From Winogradskyella vincentii (GTDB lineage Bacteria > Bacteroidota > Bacteroidia > Flavobacteriales > Flavobacteriaceae): a stretch of DNA of 64,000 bases. The position numbers and the translations under genes were made by a program. Where the stretch lies: the NCBI RefSeq assembly GCF_020166345.1, contig NZ_JAIUJS010000004.1, positions 1-64,000 of the forward strand, given 5' to 3'. Of the stretch, positions 25,301 to 34,736 are shown in pieces. Under the pieces are notes generated by a model. That model searched no databases and had not been told where the DNA came from. It saw only the letters and a list, made by a program, of their open reading frames with translations. The first letter of the stretch is position 1; each line of letters begins with the position of its first letter.

Positions 25301-25972
25301 TTAAGCAGAAGTTTTATAAATTCTTATTTGTTTTCGATTGAAATCAATAACACGTTCATCTTTTAGTTCATTCATAAGAATATTTAAGGTAGGTCTAGAA
25401 ATACCTATCAATGAAGCTATATCTTTTTGCGTATAAGGGTGATTAATTATATGATCTCCTGTTTGGTTACAATTATATCCATAATCATTACATAACTCAT
25501 CCAAAAACTCTTTCAATCTTGTTTTAGAATCTTTAAACAATAATAGTTGGAGTCTCCGTTCTAACTTCATAAACTTAAAACCAATGAACTTATAAATTTT
25601 AAAACTAAATGATTTGTTAGATCGCATTAACTCATGCATAGTATCTACACCCACAGGACAAATAGATGTATTGCCATCTATAGATTGTGCAAATTCTTCT
25701 CGTCTTTGCTGGCCAAATATTGCTCTTTCACCAAAAAGCTCACCTTTCTTTAAAATTGCCTTTACAACCTCAGTACCATCAGAGTTATAATATCCAATTT
25801 TAACCTTACCTTTTTCAATTAGAAAGACTTTATTGGCAGAGTCTTCTTCAAAATAGATGTAATCACCTTTATTATAAGAATCAAAATCATGGCACGTCTT
25901 ATATTCTTTGAATTTATGAGGGCACAATAGATTGAATAAATTTACATCTTCAAAAATCCAAATTGAATTCAT
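25301..25972 (-). CDS. Crp/Fnr-family transcriptional regulator
   Basis: A 223-residue regulator: cyclic-nucleotide-binding-like domain (about 25-135; KGDYIYFEEDSANKVFLIEKGKVKIG, GELFGERAIFG) and C-terminal Crp helix-turn-helix (YTQKDIASLIGISRPTLNILMNEL). The frame is open to 26056, but the region above 26040 is the aconitase terminator, so ATG 25972 (MNSIWIFEDVNLFN) is the start. The CNB pocket lacks the classical RxS arginine pair of cAMP receptors as far as I can see, and there is no N-terminal FNR cysteine cluster; the ligand is unknown. It lies upstream of, and 9 bp from, the TlpA-like gene. Confidence 0.9.
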   Translation of the reverse strand: MNSIWIFEDVNLFNLLCPHKFKEYKTCHDFDSYNKGDYIYFEEDSANKVFLIEKGKVKIGYYNSDGTEVVKAILKKGELFGERAIFGQQRREEFAQSIDGNTSICPVGVDTMHELMRSNKSFSFKIYKFIGFKFMKLERRLQLLLFKDSKTRLKEFLDELCNDYGYNCNQTGDHIINHPYTQKDIASLIGISRPTLNILMNELKDERVIDFNRKQIRIYKTSA

Positions 25973-26036
25973 ATCTAAAGAAACTATAGTTATAATTTTA
26001 TGTGTCGGCCATATTTTTAATTCCTTACAAACAAGC

Positions 26037-26068
26037 ATAAAAAAAACTCTCAGCAATGCTGAGAGTTT
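26037..26068 (-). terminator. Rho-independent terminator after aconitase
   Basis: AAACTCTCAGC (26044-26054) pairs perfectly with GCTGAGAGTTT (26058-26068) around a 3-nt loop; the A-tract at 26038-26046 gives the T-run on the minus strand. Confidence 0.88.
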
Positions 26069-26096
26069 ATATTTATATAAATTTAAATAGTGTATG

Positions 26097-28364
26097 TTAA
26101 GCGTTTTGCTTTTTAATTAAATTTAAAGCAGAACCTTCTTTATACCATTCAATTTGAGCGTCATTATATGTGTGGTTTAATGCAATAACATCTTTACTAC
26201 CATCTGCATGAACTACCTCTACATTTAATTGCTTTTCTGGAGCAAATTCATTTAAATCTAAGAAATTGAAAGTATCATCTTCTTGGATTAAATCATAGTC
26301 GGCCTCATTAGCAAAAGTCAAACCTAACATACCTTGTTTCTTAAGATTTGTTTCGTGAATACGTGCAAATGATTTTACAATTACAGCTGCAACACCTAGA
26401 TGTCTTGGTTGCATTGCTGCATGTTCTCTAGACGAACCTTCACCATAATTGTGATCACCAACTACTACAGACCAAATTCCATTTTTCTTATACTCACGTT
26501 GCGTATCAGGAACTCCACCATATTCACCAGTCAATTGGTTTTTTACAAAGTTGGTTTTCTTATTAAAAGCGTTTACCGCTCCAATTAATGTGTTATTAGC
26601 AATATTATCTAAATGTCCTCTGAAACGTAACCATGGGCCTGCCATTGAAATATGATCCGTCGTACACTTACCAAAAGCCTTTATTAACAATTTTGCACCA
26701 GTAATGGATTCTCCAATTGGTGTAAATGGAGTTAACAATTGTAACCTTTCTGAAGTAGGGTTAACACTAATTTCTACACCACTACCATCAGCTACTGGTT
26801 CTAAATAACCATTTTCCTTTACATCAAAACCTTTAGGTGGTAATTCCCATCCTGTTGGTTCATCTAGCATCACCTCTTCACCATTTTCATTGATCAGCGT
26901 ATCTTTCATTGGATTAAAATCTAATCGTCCTGCAATTGCAATTGCTGCAGTAATCTCTGGTGACGCCACAAAAGCGTGTGTGTTTGGATTACCATCTGCA
27001 CGTTTAGCGAAATTTCTATTGAAAGAATGTACTATACTATTTTTTGGTGCATTTTTAGGATCACTATATCTAGCCCACTGTCCAATACATGGCCCACATG
27101 CGTTCGTAAATATCTTAGCATCTAATTTTTCAAAAACATCTAAAATACCATCACGCTCTGCTGTATATCTCACCTGCTCTGAACCTGGATTAATTCCAAA
27201 TTCTGCTTTAGTTTTTAGTCCTTTATCTAATGCTTGTTGCGCTATTGACGAAGCTCTAGATAAATCCTCATAAGAAGAGTTTGTACAAGATCCTATTAAT
27301 CCCCATTCTACTTTTATTGGCCAATCATTACTTTTAGCCTTGTCTGTCATATCAGATCCAACAGCTGTTGAAAGGTCTGGTGTGAATGGACCATTTAATA
27401 AGGGTCCTAATTCTGACAGATTTATATCAATAACCTGATCAAAATATTGCTCTGGATTTGCATAAACTTCAGCATCGGCCGTCAAATAATCTTTTATTTT
27501 ATTAGCTTCATCTGCCACATCTTCCCTATCCGTAGCTCTTAAGTAACGTTCCATAGAATCGTCATAACCAAATGTAGACGTGGTTGCACCTATTTCAGCA
27601 CCCATATTACAGATAGTACCTTTACCAGTACAAGACATTGATAAAGCTCCAGGACCAAAATATTCTACAATAGCACCAGTTCCACCTTTAACAGTTAAAA
27701 TTTCGGCTACTTTGAGTATTACATCTTTAGGTGCTGTCCAACCAGACAACTTACCTGTTAATCTAACACCAATAAGTTTTGGGAACTTTAATTCCCAAGC
27801 CATACCAGCCATTACATCTACTGCATCTGCACCACCAACTCCAATAGCTACCATTCCTAAACCACCAGCATTTACCGTGTGAGAATCTGTACCTATCATC
27901 ATACCGCCTGGAAAAGCATAATTTTCTAAAACTACTTGATGGATAATACCAGCACCTGGTTTCCAGAATCCTATTCCATACTTGTTTGATACAGATTCTA
28001 AAAAGTTAAATACTTCACTACTTGTATTGTTAGCATGCTTTAAATCTATCTCAGCACCACTTTTAGCTTGAATTAAGTGGTCACAATGAACAGTTGTAGG
28101 CACAGCAACCTTTGGCTTACCAGCTTGCATAAACTGTAATAATGCCATCTGTGCTGTTGCATCTTGACAAGCCACCCTGTCTGGGGCAAAATCTACGTAG
28201 TCTTTTCCTCTTGAAAAGGCCTTGGTAGGTTTACCGTCCCAAAGGTGAGAGTATAATATTTTTTCTGAAAGTGTTAATGGTTTACCCACTATTGACCTAG
28301 CTGCATCTAGGCGCTCGGTCATATTAGCGTAAACCTTTTTTATCATGTCTATATCAAAAGCCAT
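26097..28364 (-). CDS. Aconitate hydratase
   Basis: Isomerises citrate to isocitrate in the TCA cycle. At 755 residues it is of the mitochondrial/AcnA-like type used by Bacteroidetes. The [4Fe-4S] cysteines are in [17 protein letters not shown] and [12 protein letters not shown]; substrate-site segments [20 protein letters not shown] and the C-terminal swivel domain [15 protein letters not shown] are intact. Transcribed alone, with about 250 bp of AT-rich leader region upstream that contains two overlapping TAAATTTG -7-like boxes (minus strand, 28419-28412 and 28411-28404) but no ideal -33 element. Confidence 0.97.
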   Translation of the reverse strand: MAFDIDMIKKVYANMTERLDAARSIVGKPLTLSEKILYSHLWDGKPTKAFSRGKDYVDFAPDRVACQDATAQMALLQFMQAGKPKVAVPTTVHCDHLIQAKSGAEIDLKHANNTSSEVFNFLESVSNKYGIGFWKPGAGIIHQVVLENYAFPGGMMIGTDSHTVNAGGLGMVAIGVGGADAVDVMAGMAWELKFPKLIGVRLTGKLSGWTAPKDVILKVAEILTVKGGTGAIVEYFGPGALSMSCTGKGTICNMGAEIGATTSTFGYDDSMERYLRATDREDVADEANKIKDYLTADAEVYANPEQYFDQVIDINLSELGPLLNGPFTPDLSTAVGSDMTDKAKSNDWPIKVEWGLIGSCTNSSYEDLSRASSIAQQALDKGLKTKAEFGINPGSEQVRYTAERDGILDVFEKLDAKIFTNACGPCIGQWARYSDPKNAPKNSIVHSFNRNFAKRADGNPNTHAFVASPEITAAIAIAGRLDFNPMKDTLINENGEEVMLDEPTGWELPPKGFDVKENGYLEPVADGSGVEISVNPTSERLQLLTPFTPIGESITGAKLLIKAFGKCTTDHISMAGPWLRFRGHLDNIANNTLIGAVNAFNKKTNFVKNQLTGEYGGVPDTQREYKKNGIWSVVVGDHNYGEGSSREHAAMQPRHLGVAAVIVKSFARIHETNLKKQGMLGLTFANEADYDLIQEDDTFNFLDLNEFAPEKQLNVEVVHADGSKDVIALNHTYNDAQIEWYKEGSALNLIKKQNA

Positions 28365-28403
28365 AAAATGTGATTAAAGGTTGATAATTAATTATTAGTG
28401 GCA

Positions 28404-28419
28404 CAAATTTACAAATTTA
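28404..28419 (-). promoter_or_regulatory. Tandem -7-like boxes upstream of aconitase
   Basis: Two adjoining copies of TAAATTTG on the minus strand (28419-28412 and 28411-28404), each fitting TAnnTTTG, 40-55 nt before the ATG. TTG elements at the right spacing are absent, so this is a candidate only. The remaining 200 bp up to the moxR stop hold no gene. Confidence 0.35.
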
Positions 28420-28621
28420 AATAGGGATTTAAAAATATGTAACAAAAATGCATTTTTACTAAATATAATTCATAATTAAATAAAAATAATAGGGATATAT
28501 TAAATTATATACAATGAAATTGTTATTGTTGTAATAATTTAACAAAAATATCTATTTAGAATAAGTTTGAATTAGATTCAATAGACAAAACCCACAGTTA
28601 ATTGAACAATTTTCTGAGATC

Positions 28622-29575
28622 TTAAAACAGGCTTTCAATTATTTTTTCATCAGTTATTCCTTCAGCTTCTGCTTTATAATTTTTGATTATACGGTGCCTT
28701 AAAATACCTGTTGCCACAGATTGAACATTTTCAATATCCGGTGATAATTTACCAGTCGTAGCCGCGTGAGTTTTAGCTGCTAAAATTAAGTTTTGAGATG
28801 CTCTAGGACCTGCACCCCAATCAACAAACTCATTTACAATAGAAGCTGCAGTATCCGTATTAGGTCTTGTTTTTGAGACTAAAGAAACGGCGTATTCTAT
28901 CACATTATCAGCAACTGGAATACGTCTTATCACTTGCTGAAAGTCCATTATTTCTTGAGCAGTAAATAACGAATCAACTGTTTGTTGAATATCAGTAGTT
29001 GTAGTTTTTACCACCTCAACTTCTTCACTAAATGATGGGTACTTTAAATTAATCGCGAACATAAAACGATCTAATTGAGCTTCGGGCAACGGATAGGTTC
29101 CCTCTTGTTCTATTGGGTTTTGTGTTGCTAATACAAAATAAGGTAAATTCAGTTGATATCTGTGTCCTGCAACCGTCACCGCGCGTTCTTGCATGGCTTC
29201 AAGCAAAGCTGCTTGTGTTTTAGGAGGAGTTCTATTTATTTCATCCGCTAGAATAATATTTGCGAAAATCGGACCCTTGATGAATTTAAAATGTCTATTC
29301 TCATCTAATATTTCACTACCAAGAATATCACTTGGCATTAGATCTGGAGTGAATTGTATACGCTTAAAATCTAATCCTAAGGCTTGGGCAATTGTATTCA
29401 CCATTAAGGTTTTTGCCAATCCCGGAACTCCAATAAGAAGAGAGTGACCTCCTGAAAAAATTGAAATTAATATCTGATCTACGACATCTTCTTGCCCTAT
29501 AATTACCTTAGCGATCTCTTTTTTTAGAGCACTATACTTTTTTACGAAGTTTTCAATTAATGTAACATCAGACAT
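28622..29575 (-). CDS. MoxR-family AAA+ ATPase
   Basis: A 317-residue cytoplasmic AAA+ ATPase: Walker A GVPGLAKT (49-56), Walker B/ADEINRTPPKTQAALLEAM, sensor region LATQNPIEQEGTYPLPEAQLDRF. MoxR proteins act as chaperones for metalloprotein or surface-protein maturation and usually sit next to DUF58/BatA genes. Here the neighbours upstream are three periplasmic PPIase-type genes (4 bp gap) and no Bat genes follow. Last gene of the operon. Confidence 0.93.
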   Translation of the reverse strand: MSDVTLIENFVKKYSALKKEIAKVIIGQEDVVDQILISIFSGGHSLLIGVPGLAKTLMVNTIAQALGLDFKRIQFTPDLMPSDILGSEILDENRHFKFIKGPIFANIILADEINRTPPKTQAALLEAMQERAVTVAGHRYQLNLPYFVLATQNPIEQEGTYPLPEAQLDRFMFAINLKYPSFSEEVEVVKTTTTDIQQTVDSLFTAQEIMDFQQVIRRIPVADNVIEYAVSLVSKTRPNTDTAASIVNEFVDWGAGPRASQNLILAAKTHAATTGKLSPDIENVQSVATGILRHRIIKNYKAEAEGITDEKIIESLF

Positions 29576-29579
29576 AAAC

Positions 29580-30986
29580 TTATTCTTTTAACCAGTTACT
29601 CTGAAAATCACAACTTCTATACTCTCCATTAATTTTAATATAGGTATTTTGTATGGTCTCTCTTTGCCAAACTTCAATAGCCTTTACTTGCTTGTCTTGT
29701 AGTGCGAGATCTTTGATTTTAAGATAGTCTCTTGCAAAGTCAGCTTTGTGATCATCAATTCTGTCAGTGACAGTCATTATTTTAAACTTTATTCTGTTAA
29801 TCCTGTCCTCATCCTGAATCACTGGGCTAATTTCATCATCTTTTAAGTCTTGTACTTGAGAATACAATTCTGGCTCCATCCTTGTTAATTCAAAATTAAA
29901 ATCTTGAGTAGTAGGATTAGTTAATTGACCACCTTCAAATTTGGTTTCTTTTTCATCACTAAATTCTCTTGCTGCATCAGCAAAAGTAACGAGACCATTA
30001 ATTATCTTTTCTCTTACATTCTCTATTTCATCCTTTGCTTTTTGAATGGCATCTTCCGTTAATTCAGGTCTTAAAAGGATATGCCTTACTTCATATTCTT
30101 GTCCTCTTACCTTTTCAAGATAAATGATATGAAATCCAAAATCAGTTTCAAACGGCTCTGAAATTTCTCCCTCTTGAAGATTAAAAGCTACGTCTCTAAA
30201 TTCCTTAACCATTCTAGGACGTTTACGATTCATTGTTGGTAACAAACCTCCATTGTTTTTAGATCCACTATCTTCTGAATAGAATAAAGCTTTGGTTGTA
30301 AAACTTGCACCATTCTCCTCAACGTCTTTCTTAAACCCGTTTAGCCTATCAATTACAGCTTGTTTTGCCTCTTCAGTTACCTCAGGAATTACAACAATCT
30401 GCGCTAGTTTTAACTCCGTACCAAACGTTGGTATTTCTTCTTCTGGAATTTCATTAAAAAAGGTTCTTACCTCTTCTGGAGTAATCTCAATATCGCGTAT
30501 CACTTTATCCTGCATTTCTTTGGCTAAGTATGCATTTTTGTTAATCTCATACATCTCCTCTCGTAATGCTTCTTCTGAGTCTTTTTTGTAAAAGTTCAAT
30601 AGACCATTCATATCTCCATTAGTCTGAGCCAATATACCTTCAATTTGCTGGTCAACTAATGATTGTATATAGAGCTCGTTTACTATAATACTATCTTGAA
30701 TCGCTTGGTGCGCATATAATTTACTTTCTAAAAGACTACCAAAAAGTTCACATCTAGTAACCCCTTCTAAATCTGCTCCTTGTGCTTTAAGCTGAGCAAT
30801 TTCTCTATCTAAATCAGATTCTAATACAATGAATTCTCCAACTACCGCAGCAACACCATCTGCTTTAATCCGAGTTTTATTAAGTATTGTATCCTTTTCA
30901 ACCTTTGGTTTTTCGTCCTCAATAATTTCTTGGGCAAAACTTAAATTGAAACAAAATAAGCATACTAGGACTAGTGCTTTATTCAT
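29580..30986 (-). CDS. SurA-like periplasmic peptidyl-prolyl isomerase
   Basis: A 468-residue protein from ATG 30986 (MNKALVLVCLFCFNLSFAQ signal peptide); the frame continues to 31037 but the extra residues would bury the signal. SurA N-terminal helical domain (VAAVVGEFIVLESDLDREI), then two parvulin rotamase domains (about 210-320 and 330-420; DFGFHIIYLEKVRGQEYEVRHIL). SurA guides outer-membrane proteins across the periplasm. The start overlaps the upstream lipoprotein gene by 8 bp. Confidence 0.9.
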   Translation of the reverse strand: MNKALVLVCLFCFNLSFAQEIIEDEKPKVEKDTILNKTRIKADGVAAVVGEFIVLESDLDREIAQLKAQGADLEGVTRCELFGSLLESKLYAHQAIQDSIIVNELYIQSLVDQQIEGILAQTNGDMNGLLNFYKKDSEEALREEMYEINKNAYLAKEMQDKVIRDIEITPEEVRTFFNEIPEEEIPTFGTELKLAQIVVIPEVTEEAKQAVIDRLNGFKKDVEENGASFTTKALFYSEDSGSKNNGGLLPTMNRKRPRMVKEFRDVAFNLQEGEISEPFETDFGFHIIYLEKVRGQEYEVRHILLRPELTEDAIQKAKDEIENVREKIINGLVTFADAAREFSDEKETKFEGGQLTNPTTQDFNFELTRMEPELYSQVQDLKDDEISPVIQDEDRINRIKFKIMTVTDRIDDHKADFARDYLKIKDLALQDKQVKAIEVWQRETIQNTYIKINGEYRSCDFQSNWLKE

Positions 30987-31830
30987 AAATTTCAAACTGT
31001 TTATTTTTAATGGCATCTTTTGTAATATCTTTTTCAAGTTGCTTTATTAGCTCTAATTTCCGCTTGTTTATAACGATTTGTTCTATAGAACTACTAACGT
31101 ATTCGAGTGGTGCGTAATCATTCTGAATTCTTACATCTTTCACCTGCATCAAATATAGGTTTATTGAATCTTTGAGTTGTATAAAATTAGATTTTTTTAA
31201 CAGTTGGTTTTTATTTTCAGAATTTACAACAGGTACTTTATCTGCTACCTGAGAATACTTAACCCACATTGAATCATTTAAGGAATAAGCTTTAAACTGA
31301 ACTGATATTGAATCTAAGTAACGTTTATCATCATTATTGAAACGTTTAAACCTTTTTGTTATGGTATCTAAATCAATAGGGTTTTGTGGAAGACTTAAGT
31401 ATCTAAGCTGAAGCAAATCATCGTTTAACTTAAATGATTCTTTATTGGCTTCATAAAACACTTCTGCTTCTCGCCTTGGAACAACAGTATCTATATTCTT
31501 TTTTACTAAGGCATCTAGATAGGCTTTAGTATATAAATCCGTTTTGTATTGATCTACTAATTTGGTAAACGACTGTTGCTTTGATTCGTTTAAATTTAAC
31601 ATGGCTCCATCCATCAATAATAATTGGGAAGCCCATCTATTAATATATTGATTAACAATCAAAACGCTATCCGCACTCGATGCACCCTCTGGAACCAAAT
31701 CCTTTATATCATCCTTATAAAGATAAACATCATTTACACGAGCAACTGCACCTTCTTCATCGGCCTTCTTAAAAAAGTCACAACCAACAAACAAAAACAA
31801 AACAATGATTATTAACGAAAAGTGTTTCAA
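30979..31830 (-). CDS. SurA_N-like PPIase-related lipoprotein
   Basis: A 283-residue lipoprotein starting at TTG (TTGAAACACTTT); lipobox LFVGC with acylated Cys at residue 17. The N-terminal part (GAVARVNDVYLYKDDIKDLVP) resembles the SurA/PrsA chaperone region, but no complete parvulin domain is visible, so it is probably a non-catalytic partner of the two flanking isomerases. Only 8 bp separate it from the upstream gene and it overlaps the downstream one, which marks it as part of the same operon. Confidence 0.85.
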   Translation of the reverse strand: MKHFSLIIIVLFLFVGCDFFKKADEEGAVARVNDVYLYKDDIKDLVPEGASSADSVLIVNQYINRWASQLLLMDGAMLNLNESKQQSFTKLVDQYKTDLYTKAYLDALVKKNIDTVVPRREAEVFYEANKESFKLNDDLLQLRYLSLPQNPIDLDTITKRFKRFNNDDKRYLDSISVQFKAYSLNDSMWVKYSQVADKVPVVNSENKNQLLKKSNFIQLKDSINLYLMQVKDVRIQNDYAPLEYVSSSIEQIVINKRKLELIKQLEKDITKDAIKNKQFEIYE

Positions 31831-31838
31831 GTCAATAT

Positions 31839-33782
31839 TTAATTATTAATAAGCTGTTTTACAGCATTTAATGCATCTTTATTTACTTCAATGCTAAAAC
31901 GATCATAAAGTGAATTAACCCAATTGGTTTCAATTTCATTTTGGTAATCATTAATCACCATTCCCTTTGCTTCTTTTAAAGATTTTGTACCTGCTGGTAA
32001 AATCTCATTTACATTTATAACATGAAATGCCTCATTATGGTTATAAACTCCGGAAACTCCTTTCTTAGCATTAAAATCTGAAGGGAGGCGATTGTCATTT
32101 GTATTGTAAACTCCTTTTGTAAATATGACATTTTGCTCTTTATCGTTATTAAGAGCATTTTCAATTTCTTCTTGAGATTTTCCGCGCTTCATTAATTTAA
32201 AAACTTTAGTAGCAATATCTTCATCAGCAGAGGAAGCCATTACAAAATCAACACGCTCTTGCCATTGGTATTTAGTCTTGTTTTTTTCATAATAGTTTTC
32301 TAACCCAACCGAATCCTTTGCCGCTTTGTTCCATATTTCTTTTTCCATTAAATCGAAAAGTAGAAGCCCATCCCTATACTCTTTTAGAATATTGGCAAAT
32401 TCTTGATTCTCCATTTCAAGATTATCTTCTCTATACTTTAGGATAGATGACTCAAAAAATGATTCGTATTCCTTTTCTACTACTTCAGAAGCCGGTCTCG
32501 CTTTATTGGCATAGGTACGTTGCGCCGCCATTATATGGCGGCCAAATTCATTATAGGTAAAATCCCTTTGATTAATGGAAAAAATAACCTCATCCTTTTC
32601 AAAAGAATCTGGTAACCTCCAAGAACGTGAGAAATATTCATCTGTAATGATTGATTCAAAATAAGATTTGGCTTCTTCATTATATCCAATATCATATCTC
32701 CCTTTTAACTCCTCCACCATGGCTTGGTTGATCAATTTAGAGCGAGAGTCTCTCTTAACCCTTGCTTCTAACGTAGGTTTTAATTCATCATAAGACTTTA
32801 TTGGCTTTAATGAAATTCGTTTTACAATATGCCAGCCATAGTCAGTTAAAAAAGGTTCACTAAATTCTCCATCATTTACTAATCCAAATGCATCATCTTC
32901 AAACTTAACCGAACTTAATTGTCCGCTTTTAAATGGTGATAGCGTTCCTCCATTCTTTGCAGAACTCTTATCATCAGAGAATTGTTTTGCTAAAGCATCA
33001 AAACTCTCTCCTTGTGAGAGTTTCTTATAAATCTCATTAATACGTTCTTCTGGCACTAATAATGAGTCCTTTTGATTTAGTCCAACCATAATATGCGCTG
33101 CGGTAATTGTGCCTCTGGAAGGTCTTTTATCATTCACTTTAACTACATGATAGCCAAATTGCGTCCTAAAAGGTTCTGATACTTCACCAACAGGTGTATT
33201 ATAAGCAGCTGATTCAAAATCGTAAACCATTTTAAACGCTGAGAAATAACCTAAGTCTTCAACGAAAATTGTCGTACCATCATGAGCATCAGCTTTTACT
33301 TTGTCAAATCCTTCGTTCAATACACGTTCGCGTAAGGAAGAAATTTTATCGTAAACATTTGTTGTATCCTTTACAGATTCGTCTAAGCGAACCAACACAT
33401 GAGATGCATTAATATCATATGAATTACGTTCATATGCCTCTTTTACTAAATCCTCAGTGACCTTGTTTTCTGAAAGGTAATTTTTAGTAAGCTGTTTTTT
33501 ATAACTTAAAAATTCTCTTTGATATTTAGGATCTTCATCCAATTTCAATCGCTTTGCTTCCTTAAGCTTTAATTGATATTCTGTGAAAAGTTTTAAATAA
33601 CTGTCTATATCCTTTTGACTTTCGTCCTTAACAAGATCCAAATTTTTATTGTACACCCTCAAAAATTCAGAAGTCATAATAGTTTCTCCATCTACAGTAA
33701 GTAAAACCGCATCCTGATCTTGCGCTTTTGTTAATTGAACTACTAATAGAAATAAGAGTAAAAATTTAAACTTAGTTGTCAT
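31839..33782 (-). CDS. Periplasmic parvulin-type peptidyl-prolyl isomerase, two rotamase domains
   Basis: A 647-residue exported protein (MTTKFKFLLLFLLVVQLTKAQ). Helical N-terminus, two PpiC domains (about 117-215, YDINASHVLVRLDESVKD, and 225-325, GTITAAHIMVGLNQKD), each ending in the family's GYHVVKV/GWHIVKR motif, then a long helical tail with a degenerate third region near the C-terminus. First gene of the PPIase-MoxR operon; upstream is 270 bp of AT-rich DNA with no gene. Confidence 0.9.
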   Translation of the reverse strand: MTTKFKFLLLFLLVVQLTKAQDQDAVLLTVDGETIMTSEFLRVYNKNLDLVKDESQKDIDSYLKLFTEYQLKLKEAKRLKLDEDPKYQREFLSYKKQLTKNYLSENKVTEDLVKEAYERNSYDINASHVLVRLDESVKDTTNVYDKISSLRERVLNEGFDKVKADAHDGTTIFVEDLGYFSAFKMVYDFESAAYNTPVGEVSEPFRTQFGYHVVKVNDKRPSRGTITAAHIMVGLNQKDSLLVPEERINEIYKKLSQGESFDALAKQFSDDKSSAKNGGTLSPFKSGQLSSVKFEDDAFGLVNDGEFSEPFLTDYGWHIVKRISLKPIKSYDELKPTLEARVKRDSRSKLINQAMVEELKGRYDIGYNEEAKSYFESIITDEYFSRSWRLPDSFEKDEVIFSINQRDFTYNEFGRHIMAAQRTYANKARPASEVVEKEYESFFESSILKYREDNLEMENQEFANILKEYRDGLLLFDLMEKEIWNKAAKDSVGLENYYEKNKTKYQWQERVDFVMASSADEDIATKVFKLMKRGKSQEEIENALNNDKEQNVIFTKGVYNTNDNRLPSDFNAKKGVSGVYNHNEAFHVINVNEILPAGTKSLKEAKGMVINDYQNEIETNWVNSLYDRFSIEVNKDALNAVKQLINN

Positions 33783-34051
33783 AGAATTTTTCTTTTAAAA
33801 TCAATTACTTTTTATAATCTTGAAGATGAGCAAAAATAACATAATTAGTACATTTTACAAGTTATTGTTAAGCTATAAATAACCTTAAATCTAACGCACT
33901 GAATGAAATAATATTATTTAATATTTCTGCTTAGAAAATCTTAATTATTAATAACATTTGAATTTAATCTTTTACTTATTACAGGACAACGACTTTAAAT
34001 ACCATATCAAACACTTTTTTATACATTTGACTTGGTTAATGTTCTATTTTA

Positions 34052-34507
34052 ATGAAATACACAACTGAAATTATAATTCATAAATCCTTAGCTGAAGTTA
34101 TTCACAAAATGAATTCTACAGAAAACATGTTGCATTGGCAGGAAGGCTTAGTGAGTACTGAGCACTTATCTGGCACACCAGGTGAATTTGGTGCTAAAAT
34201 GAAATTGAATTATGATTTTGGCAATAGAAAAATGGCTCTAATAGAAACGATTACCAAAAGTAATTTTCCTAACGAATTCCATGCCACTTATAACACAAAG
34301 GGCATCCATAATATTCAACAAAACTTTTTTGAGAGTATTACAGAAGAGGAGACAAAATGGATTTCTAAAAACGAATTTCAACCTACAACCTTTGCAATGC
34401 ATGCAATGTTGTTCTTTATGCCTAAAGCATTTAAAAAACAGACCAAAAAATTTATGAATAATTTTAAAAATTTTGTTGAAAACGGCAAATCTGTAGCAAA
34501 TGCGTAA
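34052..34507 (+). CDS. SRPBCC-superfamily protein
   Basis: A 151-residue START/Bet v1-like protein: MKYTTEIIIHKSLAEVIHKMNST, then alternating strands and a long C-terminal helix (FKKQTKKFMNNFKNFVENGKS). Such proteins bind hydrophobic ligands in a cavity; the ligand is not evident. It overlaps the next small gene by 8 bp. A TACATTTG -7-like box lies at 34022-34029 without a -33 match. Confidence 0.82.
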   Translation: MKYTTEIIIHKSLAEVIHKMNSTENMLHWQEGLVSTEHLSGTPGEFGAKMKLNYDFGNRKMALIETITKSNFPNEFHATYNTKGIHNIQQNFFESITEEETKWISKNEFQPTTFAMHAMLFFMPKAFKKQTKKFMNNFKNFVENGKSVANA

Positions 34508-34736
34508 ACTTAAGTTGATTTGGGATTTTAGAGGACCTGTTAGCAAACAAACCGCAGAACATCATTTAATTCACCTTAAAGAATATATCAAGGCAAATAA
34601 ATTAGATATTAAAAAAACAGGTGTTGAAACCTTAAATGAAATGCACAGTTTGGCATATTTGGTTGTTGATGAATCTGAAATGAAGCCGATTAGAGATGCA
34701 TTAAAACCTCATAGAGGTCAAATCTTCCCTTCTTAA
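34500..34736 (+). CDS. Small conserved protein of unknown function
   Basis: A 78-residue soluble protein (MRKLKLIWDFRGPVSKQTAEHH...) with an alpha/beta look and no known motif that I recognise. It overlaps the SRPBCC gene by 8 bp, and its stop shares TTAA with the stop of the convergent lycopene cyclase gene, which supports a real, tightly packed gene. Function unknown. Confidence 0.78.
   Translation: MRKLKLIWDFRGPVSKQTAEHHLIHLKEYIKANKLDIKKTGVETLNEMHSLAYLVVDESEMKPIRDALKPHRGQIFPS

Noticed and set aside
26041..26056. Upstream start (26056) for the Crp/Fnr gene.
   Set aside because: It lies inside the aconitase terminator hairpin; ATG 25972 gives the conserved N-terminus.
28567..28581. Inverted repeat TTGAAT-TAG-ATTCAA between moxR and aconitase.
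   Set aside because: A 6+3+6 repeat in AT-rich DNA is easily expected by chance, and it is far (about 200 bp) from the aconitase start.
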